Shown: one piece after another, positions 51,249 to 62,912 of the stretch
Position numbering within the stretch: the stretch's first letter is position 1
How the letters are laid out: the number at the start of each line of letters is the position of its first letter
Origin: Sipunculus nudus
Taxonomy: Eukaryota; Annelida; Sipuncula; Golfingiida; Sipunculidae
DNA: 64,000 bases
Reading direction: 5' to 3'
Assembly (NCBI GenBank): GCA_026874595.1
Contig: CM049311.1
Coordinates: 34,513,176-34,577,175 of the forward strand
Position numbers and translations under genes: made by a program
Notes under the pieces: model-generated
What the model was told of the DNA's origin: nothing
The model's input: only the letters and a program-made list of their open reading frames with translations
The model's database searches: none

Positions 51249-52441
51249 ATAAAGTATGGACTATGCCTCCAACATGTATGATCATAGATGGGGCCCGGAG
51301 AGGCCGTCACGGACCGCTGCACACGCCGGCCGCCCACCGTAAGGACCCTGCCGCCACTTGCGGCGACGGCAAGTGTCTTCGTGGTATGGCGAAAAACGGC
51401 GCGAGATTTGACGAGACTAACAATGTGACCCCTGAATGTGACTGCGGGTGTCAGCCGCTATCCAGCGCTGCAAACCATGTGTCTGTAGCGTGAAAAATGA
51501 CAGAATTATAGGCATTTCTTTGAATGGTCACGTGTTCTCGTTTCACGAGAAACGGTGCGAGATATGACGAGACTTGCGATTGAACGGCTTAGAACTAGAG
51601 GGATGCTGTCTAACGCCAAAAACCAGACCTTTCTATCGCAAATATCAACAGAGATAGAATCTGGAAAACTCCGAATTTTCAGATTGTCAAGTTTTACCCC
51701 AAAATTTGGTAACCATGGTAACGGCAGCACAAAGCAACAGGTGTGAAGAGATAAGCCAATGTTCCTAGTTTCAGATACGACCAAAAAAAATGGTGTCACG
51801 TTTAATATTTTTTGAGATATTGCAGAAAAATGACATGTTACAGTGTTTCATGTACCACGCCCCCTGGTGGCTATTTCCAAAAAATAAAAAACTGATTTCG
51901 AGATATTTATAAATAACACAAAATATATCAATTTCAAAGCCATTGTTAAAAAAATGCAACCTGTAGGTCATATTTAATGAAATCTCGAAGACTCTCGTTT
52001 GACGAGAAATGGTGCGAGATTTGGAGAGACTTTCAGTTTTATCATGTCAAGCTGCCTATAAGGTACATAATGACCAAAACCAGACGTCTGTAGCTTAAAA
52101 ATTGACAAAGTTACAAAAAATGGTCGTGTTATTTCCAATTTCCATGATTTTTGCCCAAAAAATGTAACCATGGTAACGGCAAATTTAAGTAAGCTACATG
52201 TCAAAAGAAAGGCCAGGTGATGACGAAAAAAATGAACTATTGCAGAAGTGGATAAGCCTATTTATGGCGAAGTTATAGTGCAAAATCGTTAACCATACCT
52301 GTCGTGACCTTGACCCTTGACCTTGGAGCAATGTTGACCAAAAACAATAGGGCACCTAGAAATTACGTTTTCGAACATCCCTGTAAGTTTCAAGGTTATT
52401 GTGGCAAAATTGTGGCCAGGAGAGTGGTGACAAACAAACAA

Positions 52442-52480
<39 letters not shown>

Positions 52481-52533
52481 TACGCAACTGACCAATATGC
52501 TTGCGGAAATCGAAGATTTCCGGCAAGCAACAA

Positions 52534-52576
<43 letters not shown>

Positions 52577-52628
52577 TACGCAACTGACCAATATGCTTGC
52601 CGAAATCTTTGATTCCGGCAAGCAACAA

Positions 52629-52659
<31 letters not shown>

Positions 52660-52708
52660 TACGCAACTGACCAATATGCTTGCGGAAATCGAAGATTTCC
52701 GGCAAGCA
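51249..52708. repeat. 1460-bp block, copy 1
   Basis: Begins ATAAAGTATGGACT, passes through the GC-rich cassette, TCTCGTTTCACGAGAAA hairpin, TTGGTAACCATGGTAAC, a CTCF-like ACGCCCCCTGGTGGC box and TGACCTTGACCCTTGACC, and ends in (CAGA)n hairpins. It repeats at 52709. Confidence 0.9.
52439..52708. repeat. (CAGA)n plus hairpin minisatellite, three units
   Basis: Hairpins at 52499-52527, 52595-52623 and 52678-52707 alternate with (CAGA)n and GACATACGCAACTGACCAAT. Stems are 13-14 bp with a 3-nt loop (GAA or TTT) and one mismatch or bulge. Confidence 0.85.
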
Positions 52709-53899
52709 ATAAAGTTGTGACTGTGCCTCCAACATGTATGATAATAGATGGGGCCCGGAGAGGCCGTCACGGACCGCTGCACACGCCGGCCGCCCACCGT
52801 AAGGACCCTGCCGCCACTTGCGGCGACGGCGAGTGTCTTCGTGGTATGGCGAAAAACGGCGCGAGATTTGACGAGACTAACAATGTGACCCCTGAATGTG
52901 ACTGCGAGTGTCAGCCGCTATCCAGCGCTGCAAACCATGTGTCTGTAGCGTGAAAAATGACAGAATTATAGGCATTTCTTTGAATGGTCACGTGTTCTCG
53001 TTTCACGAGAAACGGTGCGAGATATGACGAGACTTGCGATTGAACGGCTTAGAACTAGAGGGATGCTGTCTAACGCCAAAAACCAGACCTTTCTATCGCA
53101 AATATCAACAGAGATAGAAGCTGGAAAACTCCGAATTTTCAGATTGTCAAGTTTTACCCCAAAATTTGGTAACCATGGTAACAGCAGCACAAAGCAACAT
53201 GTGCGAAGAGATAAGCCAATGTTCCTAGTTTCAGATACGACCAAAAAAAATGGTGTCACGTTTAATATTTTTTGAGATATTGCAGAAAAATGACATGTTA
53301 CAGTGTTTCATGTACCACGCCCCCTGGTGGCTATTTCCAAAAAATGAAAAACTGATTTCGAGATATTTATAAATAACACAAAATATATCAATTTCAAAGC
53401 CATTGTTAAAAAAATGCAACCTGTAGGTCATATTTAATGAAATCTCGAAGACTCTCGTTTGACGAGAAATGGTGCGAGATTTGGCGAGACTTTCAGTTTT
53501 ATCATGTCAAGCTGCCTATAAGGTACATAATGACCAAAACCAGACGTCTGTAGCTTAAAAATTGACAAAGTTACAAAAAATGGTCGTGTTATTTCCAATT
53601 TCCATGATTTTTGCCCAAAAAATGTAACCATGGTAACGGCAATTTTAAGTAAGCTACATGTCAAAAGAAAGGCCAGGTGATGACGAAATAAATGAGCTAT
53701 TGCAGAAGTGGATAAGCCTATTTATGGCGAAGTTATAGTGCAAAAACCGTTAACCATACCTGTCGTGACCTTGACCCTTGACCTTGGAGCAATGTTGACC
53801 AAAAACAATAGGGCACCTAGAAATTACGTTTTCGAACATCCCTGTAAGTTTCAAGGTTATTGTGGCAAAATTGTGGCCATGAGAGTGGTGACAAACAAA
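52709..53899. repeat. 1460-bp block, copy 2 (without terminal minisatellite)
   Basis: Matches copy 1 to GTGGTGACAAACAAAC, then switches to the TAGACGACCAGAGGTCGAAC module instead of (CAGA)n. Confidence 0.9.
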
Positions 53900-54474
53900 C
53901 TAGACGACCAGAGGTCGAACGCTTGCCGGAAATGGCCGGAAATAAGATAGCGAAACAAACAGGACAAACTGTCGGTTTCTATCAATTGAATGACTTTCAG
54001 AGCGATTGCTGGAAAGTTTTGCCTGTTGAATGACATATATCACACAAAAGATCATGAAAGCAGACATAGCTCACAACAGACAGATATACTGACACACCTG
54101 AGATAACAGACTACCAGAAAAAAGTTGGGAACGTAAAGAGAAGCAAAATGAGCTATAGTTTTAGTAGGTAGAGTTTATAGTGTCGGAGGTATGGCCAATA
54201 TATGGTAGAAGCCATATCCCAAACATTAAAAATTTCTTTTGAGACCTTAATGTAAGGAATAAGATGTTGTTCCAGTTCCAAAAGGATTCCCGCAAAACTG
54301 TGTCCTGAAAATTGCTAACTGGAAGAAGCAAGTTCCAGCAAGCAGGCGAAATTTAGGATCACTGACAAACAGACAGACACACTCAAAAAATGACACAAGA
54401 ATAAGACCAGATGACCTACTCAGATTATCGAGTAGATTCAGAGGAAGAAAATAAATCATAGTTTTCAATTGGCT

Positions 54475-55110
54475 ACACTGCTTTTTTTAAAGTTTTATTT
54501 ACCCAATCCCTCCTTATAAAACTGGCAGAAACCTACCATAGAATAATTCTTGTAAAGTTTAAAACAATCAGCTAAACAGTTTCATCATAAAACAGAGTAT
54601 AAGCTGGAGAGTCTAAAATTACATTTTCCCTTGTAAAAAACAGATCAATATAAGTGGCGCCATCAATACCTGAATTTCAGATATGACATATGAGACAAAC
54701 ATAGGTATAAAATTTGGTAATGACAGCTCTAGCCGTTTCTGAGATTTTAATTTTAGTTTGCTTTTTTGGACAGATGACTAAGTTCAACCTCCTGTTCAAT
54801 CTCCGAACTGAAACCATTCGAACAAACTTGAGATAGATTGTTCAAGAGTTCATTTCTTAGAAATATTGGACAATTTGGCTGGACTGTTTCGCAGAAGAAC
54901 ATTTTTTAAGCTTTTGTAGCTTTTTCCCTATAAAATCTCAGTAAATGCAGAAAGCCAAAAAATAAACAAAATACGATAGAGCTTTTCAGATGACTGTTTA
55001 TTTACAAAATAAAATTGGTAGTGCTAGTTCCCGCCGTTTTTGAGATAGCTATGGTTAACCTACAGACGACGGACGACGCTGCACCATAGCATAAGCTCAC
55101 AGATTCGCTA
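54475..55110. repeat. Segment foreign to the array monomers
   Basis: This ~635-bp stretch breaks the monomer pattern. It contains AAGTGGCGCCATCAA (related to the GGTGGCGCCACC box) and ends with CTACAGACGACGGACGACG, like the tails of the 13.3-kb and 47.9-kb repeats. It is probably a different repeat family inserted into the array. Confidence 0.6.
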
Positions 55111-55874
55111 ATAATTTGTTTCGAGATATAACTGTAAGACATAAGATTTAATAGTTTAAAAAAGATTCTTTCAAAACTGTGGCCTGTAGAATTCTATTAG
55201 TGAGACGAAAGAACAAAGAAGCAGGCGAATTTGAGGACAACTGACAAACAAACAGACATACTGACAAAGGGACACAAGATGAAGACAAGATGACTTAACC
55301 AGGTTATGGGGAAGACTCAGAGCAAGAAAAAAAAGGTATGGTTTATTAAATTGAGGTTTCTAGTTTTGGAGATATGGCCAAATAATGATATATTGGGGAT
55401 GTTCGACTGCAGCGCCCTCTAGTGGACATATCCTGAAGACGACATGTGCGTTTCGTGATGTTAGTGAATGGCATGAGATGTAATCGTTTCAAAAGGATTC
55501 CTCCGAATATCTGGCTTGTTGATTGCTATATGTGAGATGCAAGAACCAGCAAGTAGGCGAATTTGAAGATAACTGACAAACAGACAGACATACTGAAAAA
55601 AGTAACACAAGATGTACACCAGATGACGTTACCATATTTTGCAGAAGGCCAAGAGAAAGAAAATAAGTTACTGTTTGTGTAACATAGGTTTACTCTTACG
55701 GAAATATGTTTGGATGTTTGATTTGTTTGGATGTGTCTAGTGCAACGCCCCCTAGCAGCCATATCCGGAAAATGAAACATAAGTTTTGAGATATTAGTGT
55801 AAAACATAAGATGAAGGAACAAACATACGCGGGTGAACAACATACTTGCGAAAATCGATGATTTCCGGCAAGCA

Positions 55875-57068
55875 ATAAAGTATGGACTGTGCCTCCAACA
55901 TGTATGATGATAGACAGGGCCCGGAGAGGCCGTCACGCACCGCTGCACACGCCGGCCGCCCCCGTAAGGACCCTGCCGCCACTTGCGGCGACGGCGAGTG
56001 TCTTCGTGATATGGCGAAAAACGGCGCGAGATTTGACGAGACTAACAATGTGACCCCTGAATGTGACTGCGAGTGTCAGCCGCTATCCAGCGCTGCAAAC
56101 CATGTGTCTGTAGCGTGAAAAATGACAGAATTATAGGCATTTCTTTGAATGGTCACGTGTTCTCGTTTCACGAGAAACGGTGCGAGATATGACGAGACTT
56201 GCGATTGAACGGCTTAGAACTAGAGGGATGCTGTCTAACGCCAAAGACCAGACCTTTCTATCGCAAATATCAACAGAGATAGAAGCTGGAAAACTCCGAA
56301 TTTTCAGATTGTCAAGTTTTACCCCAAAATTTGGTAACCATGGTAACGGCAGCACAAAGCAACATGTGCGAAGAGATAAGCCAATGTTCCTAGTTTCAGA
56401 TACGACCAAAAAAAATGGTGTCACGTTTAATATTTTTGAGATATTGCAGAAAAATGACATGTTACAGTGTTTCATGTACCACGCCCCCTGGTGGCTATTT
56501 CCAAAAAATGAAAAACTGATTTCGAGATATTTATAAATAACACAAAATATATCAATTTCAAAGCCATTGTTAAAAAAAAATGCAACCTGTAGGTCATATT
56601 TAATGAAATCTCGAAGACTCTCGTTTGACGAGAAATGGTGCGAGATTTGGCGAGACTTTCAGTTTTATCATGTCAAGCTGCCTATAAGGTACATAATGAC
56701 CAAAACCAGACGTCTGTAGCTTAAAAATTGTCAAAGTTACAAAAAATGGTCGTGTTATTTCCAATTTCCATGATTTTTGCCCAAAAAATGTAACCATGGT
56801 AACGGCAAATTTAAGTAAGCTACATGTCAAAAGAAAGGCCAGGTGATGACGAAAAAAATGAGCTATTGCAGAAGTGGATAAGCCTATTTATGGCGAAGTT
56901 ATAGTGCAAAAACCGTTAACCATACCTGTCGTGACCTTGACCCTTGACCTTGGAGCAATGTTGACCAAAAACAATAGGGCACCTAGAAATTACGTTTTCG
57001 AACATCCCTGTAAGTTTCAAGGTTATTGTGGCAAAATTGTGGCCAGGAGAGTGGTGACAAACAAACAA

Positions 57069-57119
<51 letters not shown>

Positions 57120-57172
57120 TACGCAACTGACCAATATGCTTGCGGAAATCGAAGATTTCCGGCAAGCAACAA

Positions 57173-57203
<31 letters not shown>

Positions 57204-57253
57204 TACGCAACTGACCAATATGCTTGCGGAAATCGAAGATTTCCGGCAAGCAA
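55875..57253. repeat. 1460-bp block, copy 3
   Basis: Matches copies 1 and 2, with its own (CAGA)n hairpin tail (57060-57253, two hairpins). It is followed directly by the 2.7-kb block copy. Confidence 0.9.
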
Positions 57254-60026
57254 CTAGACGACCAGAGGTCGAGTGCTTGCCGGAAGTTGAAATGACAGAC
57301 AGACGGACAGACAGAACATATTGTGGGTTTTCTATTATTTGAATGACCCTCAGCGTTTGCTGAGATGTTGTGGCCTGTAAAATGACATATCAGACAAAGC
57401 AACGAAGAAGCAGACAGAGCTGACAACAAAAGACGAACAGACAGACATACTGACACATCTGTGATAACAGATTACAGACAAAAGCGCCGAAGGTGAAGAA
57501 GAGCAAAATTAGCGATAGTTTATATAGGTAAGGTTTATAATTTTGGAGAGATAGCCAAAACATGATATGTTGGGGAGGTGAAAGTGCAGCGCCCCCTAGT
57601 GGCTATATCCGGAAAATGAAAAATCTGTTTTGAGATATTAGTGTAACACATAAGATGTACCAGTTTTAAAAGGATTCCTGAAAAAAAACCTGTGGCCTGT
57701 AGAATGCTATATATGAGACGCAAGAACCAGCAAGTAGGCGGATTTGAGGACAACTGACAAACAGACACACTGACAAAGTGACACAAGATTGAGACCAGAT
57801 GACATTACTAGGTCATGGAGAAGACTCAGGGAAAGAAAATAAGCCATAGTTTCTGTAATTGTGCCTTTGGGTTTTAGAGATATGGTCAATATATAATATA
57901 TGTGTGAGGGTCATGTGCAGCGCCACCTAGCGGCCATATCCGGAAAATAGAAAAAATGTTTTGAGATATTTCTGTAAAACATATTATGCATCAGTTTTCA
58001 AATGCTTCTTTAAAAACTGTGGCCTGTAGAATGCTATATGTGAGACACAAGAACCAGCAAGCAGGCAAATTTGAGGACAACTGACAAACAGACGGACACA
58101 CTGACAAAGTGACACAAGATTGAGACCAGATGACATTATCAGTTTATGGAGAAGACTCAGAGGAAAAAAATAAGCTATAGTTTATGTAAATGAGGCTTTG
58201 GGTTTTAGAGATATGGCCAATGTAATGATATGTGTGTGAGGGTCGTTTGCAGCGCCCCCTAGCAGCCATATTCAAAAAATGAAAAAACAATTTCGAGATA
58301 CTAGTGTAGGACTTATGATATGTCAGTTTCAAAAAGATTCCTGCAATAATGTGGCCTTTGGCGCAAGATGAATGAAATCTCGAAATATCTCTATTCACGG
58401 GATATTTTACGAGATACTGCAAGACTTGTAATAAAATCTTGTAGTACTAGTTAAATGCTACCTGATGCGAAAAACTAGATCACTCTAGCTTTAAAACTGA
58501 CAAAGTTAGAAAAATAAGACCCCTTATTTTCGAATATCCTGAATTTTCCCCCAAAATTTGTAACCATGATTACGGCAAATTTGAGTCAGCTACACACCAG
58601 ATGACAGGCCTTGGAACGACGATTAAAATGAGCTATTGTTGAAGTAGATACGACTGAAAGTCACACAGATATGGAGAAAAAACTGTTTTAAGAAGTTTTG
58701 ACGACCTTGACCTTAATAGTCACAAAGATATGAAGAAAAAATCGTTTTGGGAAGATTTGACGACCTTGACCTTGACCTTTCACCTATATTAACCAAAAAC
58801 AATAGGGCACCTAGAAATTTTCTTTTTCATCATCCCTGTAAGTTTCAAGGTTATTGTGGCAAAATTGTGGCCAGGAGTGTGGTGACAAACAAACAAGAAC
58901 CAGCAAGAAGGCGAATTTGAGGACAACTGACAAACAGACGAAAACACTGACAAAGTGACTCAAGATTGAGTCCAGATGACTACTCCAGATTATGGAGACG
59001 ACTCAAAGGAAGAAAAAAGCTACAGTCTATGTAACTGAGGTTTATAGTTTTGGAGATATTGCCAAAGCATGATATGTTGGGAGAGGTTCGAGTTCAGCGC
59101 CCCCAAGCGGCCATATCCGGAAAATGAAAAATTGGTTTCGAGATATTAGTGTAAGACTTAAGATGTAATAGTTTCAAAAGGATTCTTTCAAAACCGTGGC
59201 CTGTAGAATGCTATATGTGAGACGCAAGAGCAAGCAGGCGAATTTGAGGACAACTGACAAACAGACGGACACAATGACAAAGTGACACAACATTGAGACC
59301 AGATGACATTATCAGTTTATGGAGAAGACATAGAGGGAAAAAATAAGCTATAGTTTATGTAATTGAGGCTTTGGGTTTTAGAGATATGGCCAATATAATG
59401 ATATCTGTGTGAGGGTCGTGTGCAGCGCCCCCTAGGAGCCATATTCAAAAAATGAAAAAACAATTTCGAGATACTAGTGTAGGACTTATGATATGTCAGT
59501 TTCAAAAAGATTCCTGCAATAATGTGGCCTTTGGCGCAAGATGAATGAAATCTCGAAATATCTCTATTCACGAGATATTTTACGAGATACTGCAAGACTT
59601 GTTATAAAATCTTGTAGTACTAGTTGAATGCTACCTGATGCAAAAAACTCGATCACTCTAGCTTTAAAACTGACAAAGTTAGAAAAATAAGATCCCTTAT
59701 TTTCGAATATCATGACTTTTCCCCAAAAATTTGTAACCATGGTTACGGCAAATTTGAGTCAGCTACACACCAGATGACAGGCCTTGGAATGACGATTAAA
59801 ATGAGCTATTGTTGAAGTAGATACGACTAATAGTCACAAAGATATGAAGAAAAAAACGTTTTGAGAAGTTTTGACGACCTTGACCTTGACCTTTAACCTA
59901 TTTTAACCAAAAACAATAGGGCACCTAAAAATTATGTTTTCGAACATCCCTGTAAGTTTCAAGGTTATTGTGGCAAAATTGTGGCCAGGAGAGTGGTGAC
60001 AAACAAACTAGACGACCATAGGTCGA
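57254..60026. repeat. 2.7-kb block copy of 33453-36163
   Basis: Same module order as in array I. A 60-odd-bp local duplication around GACGACCTTGACCTT near 58690-58765 lengthens it. Confidence 0.85.
57588..57602 (-). promoter_or_regulatory. CTCF-core-like box (exact consensus match)
   Basis: Identical to the box at 33787 and lies in the duplicated 2.7-kb block. Neighbouring monomers carry one- or two-mismatch versions. Confidence 0.5.
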
Positions 60027-62041
60027 GAGCTTGCCGGACTTAAATGACAGACAGATGGACAAACAGGACAAACTGACGGTTTTCTATCAATTGAATGACT
60101 TTTAAAGTGATTGCTTGAACGTTTGGCCTGTTGAACGACATATATCACATAAAAGAACATGAAATCAGACATAGCTCAAAACAGACAAATATACTGACAC
60201 ACCTGAGATAACAGACTACAAGTGAAGGTAGAGTTTATAATGTCGGAGATATGGCCAAAAAATGATATGGTGTGGAGGCTCTACCGCAGCATCCCCTAGC
60301 GGCCATAATCCGAAATTAAAAAATTTCTTTTGAGATATTATTGTAAGAAATGTTCCAAAATGTATATATTATTGTAAGAGATGTTTCAATTCCAAAAGGA
60401 TTCCCTCAAAACTGTGGCCTGAAGATTGCTAACTGTAAGACGCAAGATCCAGCAATCAGGCGAAAATGAGGATCACTGACAAACAGACAGACATACTGAA
60501 AAACTGTGGCCTGAAGATTGCTAACTGTAAAACGCAAGATCCAGCAAGCAGGTGAAATAGAGGATCACTGACAAACAGACAGACATACTGAAAAAGTGAC
60601 ACAAGAATAAGACCAGATGACTAACTCAGATTATGGAGAAGATTCAAAGGAAGACAATAAGTCATAGTGTTTGTAATTGAAGTTTATAGTTTTGTAGATA
60701 TGGCAAAGAAATATATATAGGGGAGAGGCGAGTGCAACGCCCCCTATTGGCAATATCCAGAAAATGAATAATCTGTTTCGAGATATTACTGTAAGATGTA
60801 AGATGTAATAGTTTAACAAGTGACCCATGGGTCATGACGCTCAGCTGCCAAGCATGACCTGCCACATCATGGGCTGAGATTCACAACTTCCAGTCACATT
60901 TTGAAGAATCAATTTGCCAATATGTTGAAATTTTCTACGACAACAGAAATATACATCACCTATGTCTGGTTAAAACACAGTGACTTGATGGTCTAAGGAA
61001 AAATGAATGATTGTTAAGCTATCAGTAACTATTCCCATAGCTTGCTTGATACCTGTCAGTCTCAAAAGAAACACCAAAAAGGGCAAATATAAGATCAAAA
61101 TATATAGCAAAAATCAAGGAAATCCATGCAAGAATTATTGAGAAACGGGTGCTTATAAATATGAAGTTTGAATCAAATTGTGTGATGCATAGATATGGCA
61201 TATGTGAAAGACTGAAGGTTTGGGTTGAACAGTTTCACTTGCAAAAAGTTCACAACCATTTAGAATAATTAAGTAGTGTGTCCTTGACCTTTGACCTTTT
61301 GAACTCGACATCGATAGGCTTCTTTCCCTATTGGTAGGTAAGCCATATATGACAAATGGAAGGTATAGATTGAAAAGTTTCCTGAAAATGACTCCACACA
61401 AAAAGTGGGTGCAGTGAACTTCACCTTTGACCTCAAATTCAACAGTTCTTTTCCCCTGTTGGCAGAGAAGCGATATCAGTGCTGGGAAGTTTGGAATGAA
61501 ATGTCTAGCTTGAAATGTTTTCACAACGTTTTAAAAAAATTGGATCCTGTGACCCTGATCTTTGATCTTGTGACCTAAAAATCTATAGGATTCTTCTCCC
61601 TCTTAGTAGGTGAAATATATGTAAAAGTTCAAAGAATTGGGATGAAAGATTTGGCTTAAAATGCATCCACAGGCATTAAATAAAGGGACTCCTGTGACCT
61701 TGACCTTTGACCTGTTGACTTCAAAATAATGATGGTTCTTCCCCTGTTAGTAGATGAGCTGTATGTGAAAGATGGAAGGTTTTGGATGAAAATTTTAGCT
61801 AAAAGAATTATTTCTGGGGGGTGCATACACACCCTGTAACTTCGAGAATATAGGTCAGTGACCTAATTTCAGGTTTGCAAGGAGATCATTTTAGAACCTC
61901 TAAGACTACATAGGGTTCATGACCCTAGCCCGTACAGTTACGATTTGTGCCATGCTAACAGACGGACGGCCGGTCAGCAGGATGGACAGATGGAAGGACG
62001 ACGGACAAAGACCCATCGCTATAGCCCAGCATGACTGAAAG
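60009..62041. repeat. 2.0-kb block copy of 45911-47934
   Basis: Follows the 2.7-kb block copy without a break. The join is inside the shared CTAGACGACCATAGGTCGA motif. Confidence 0.9.
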
Positions 62042-62775
62042 TCAGCTGAGCTAAAAATGATCCTTTCAAAACGGTGGCCTGTAGAATGCTATCAGTGAAA
62101 CTCAAGAACCAAAAAGCCTGCGAATTTGAGGACAACTGACAAACAAACAGACAAACTTACAAAGGGACACAAGATGGAGACAAGATGACTTAATCAGGTT
62201 ATGGAGAAGACTCAGAGGAAGAAAATAAGCTATAGTTTATGTAATTGAGGCTTATAATTTTGGAGATATGGCCAAATAATGATATACTGGATATGTTCGA
62301 CTGCAGCGCCCTCTAGTGGACATATCCTGAAGACGACAAATGCGTTTCGTGATATTAGTGTATGACATAAGATGTAATAGTTTCAAAAGGATTCGTCCAC
62401 ATATCTGACTTGTTGATTGCTATATCTAAAGTGCAAAAACTAGCAAGCAGGCGAATATGAGGATAAATGAAAAACAGACAGACATACTGACAAAGTGACA
62501 CTAGATGGAGACCAGGTGACTTGACCATGTTTTGAAGAAGACCAAGAGAAAGAAAATAAGCTATAGTTTGTGTAATATAGGTTTACTCTTACGGAAATAT
62601 GTTCAAAAACTGATTTTTTTAGAAGGGTCAAGTGCAGCGCCCCCTAGCAGCCATATCCGGAAAATGAAAAATAATTTTTGAGATATTAGTATAATACATA
62701 AGATGAAGGAACAAACATACACGGGTGAGCAACATGCTTTCGAAAATCGAAGATTTCCGTCAAGTAATACAAGTA

Positions 62776-62912
62776 ATAAAGTCTGGACTGTGCCTCCAAC
62801 ATGTATGATAATAGATAGGGCCCGGAAAGGCCGACACGCACCGCTGCACACGCCGGCTGCCCACCGTAAGGACCCTGTCGCCACTTGCGGCAATTGCACG
62901 TGTCTTCGTGAT
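62776..62912. repeat. Truncated 1460-bp block start
   Basis: Contains the GC-rich cassette, then switches near GTGATATGTATCAG into the 1274-bp unit. It shows a direct join between two block types that are separated elsewhere. Confidence 0.75.

Noticed and set aside
52435-52710. Regular repeats with short intervening sequence resembling a CRISPR array
   Set aside because: The units are a hairpin plus (CAGA)n in a eukaryotic satellite. The intervening sequence is itself repetitive, and no cas genes are present.
52289-52797. Overlapping 100-150-codon open frames rich in CLSVCLSV (also 56916-57456)
   Set aside because: They are translations of (CAGA)n/(TCTG)n in all frames and change with repeat number. 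No gene.
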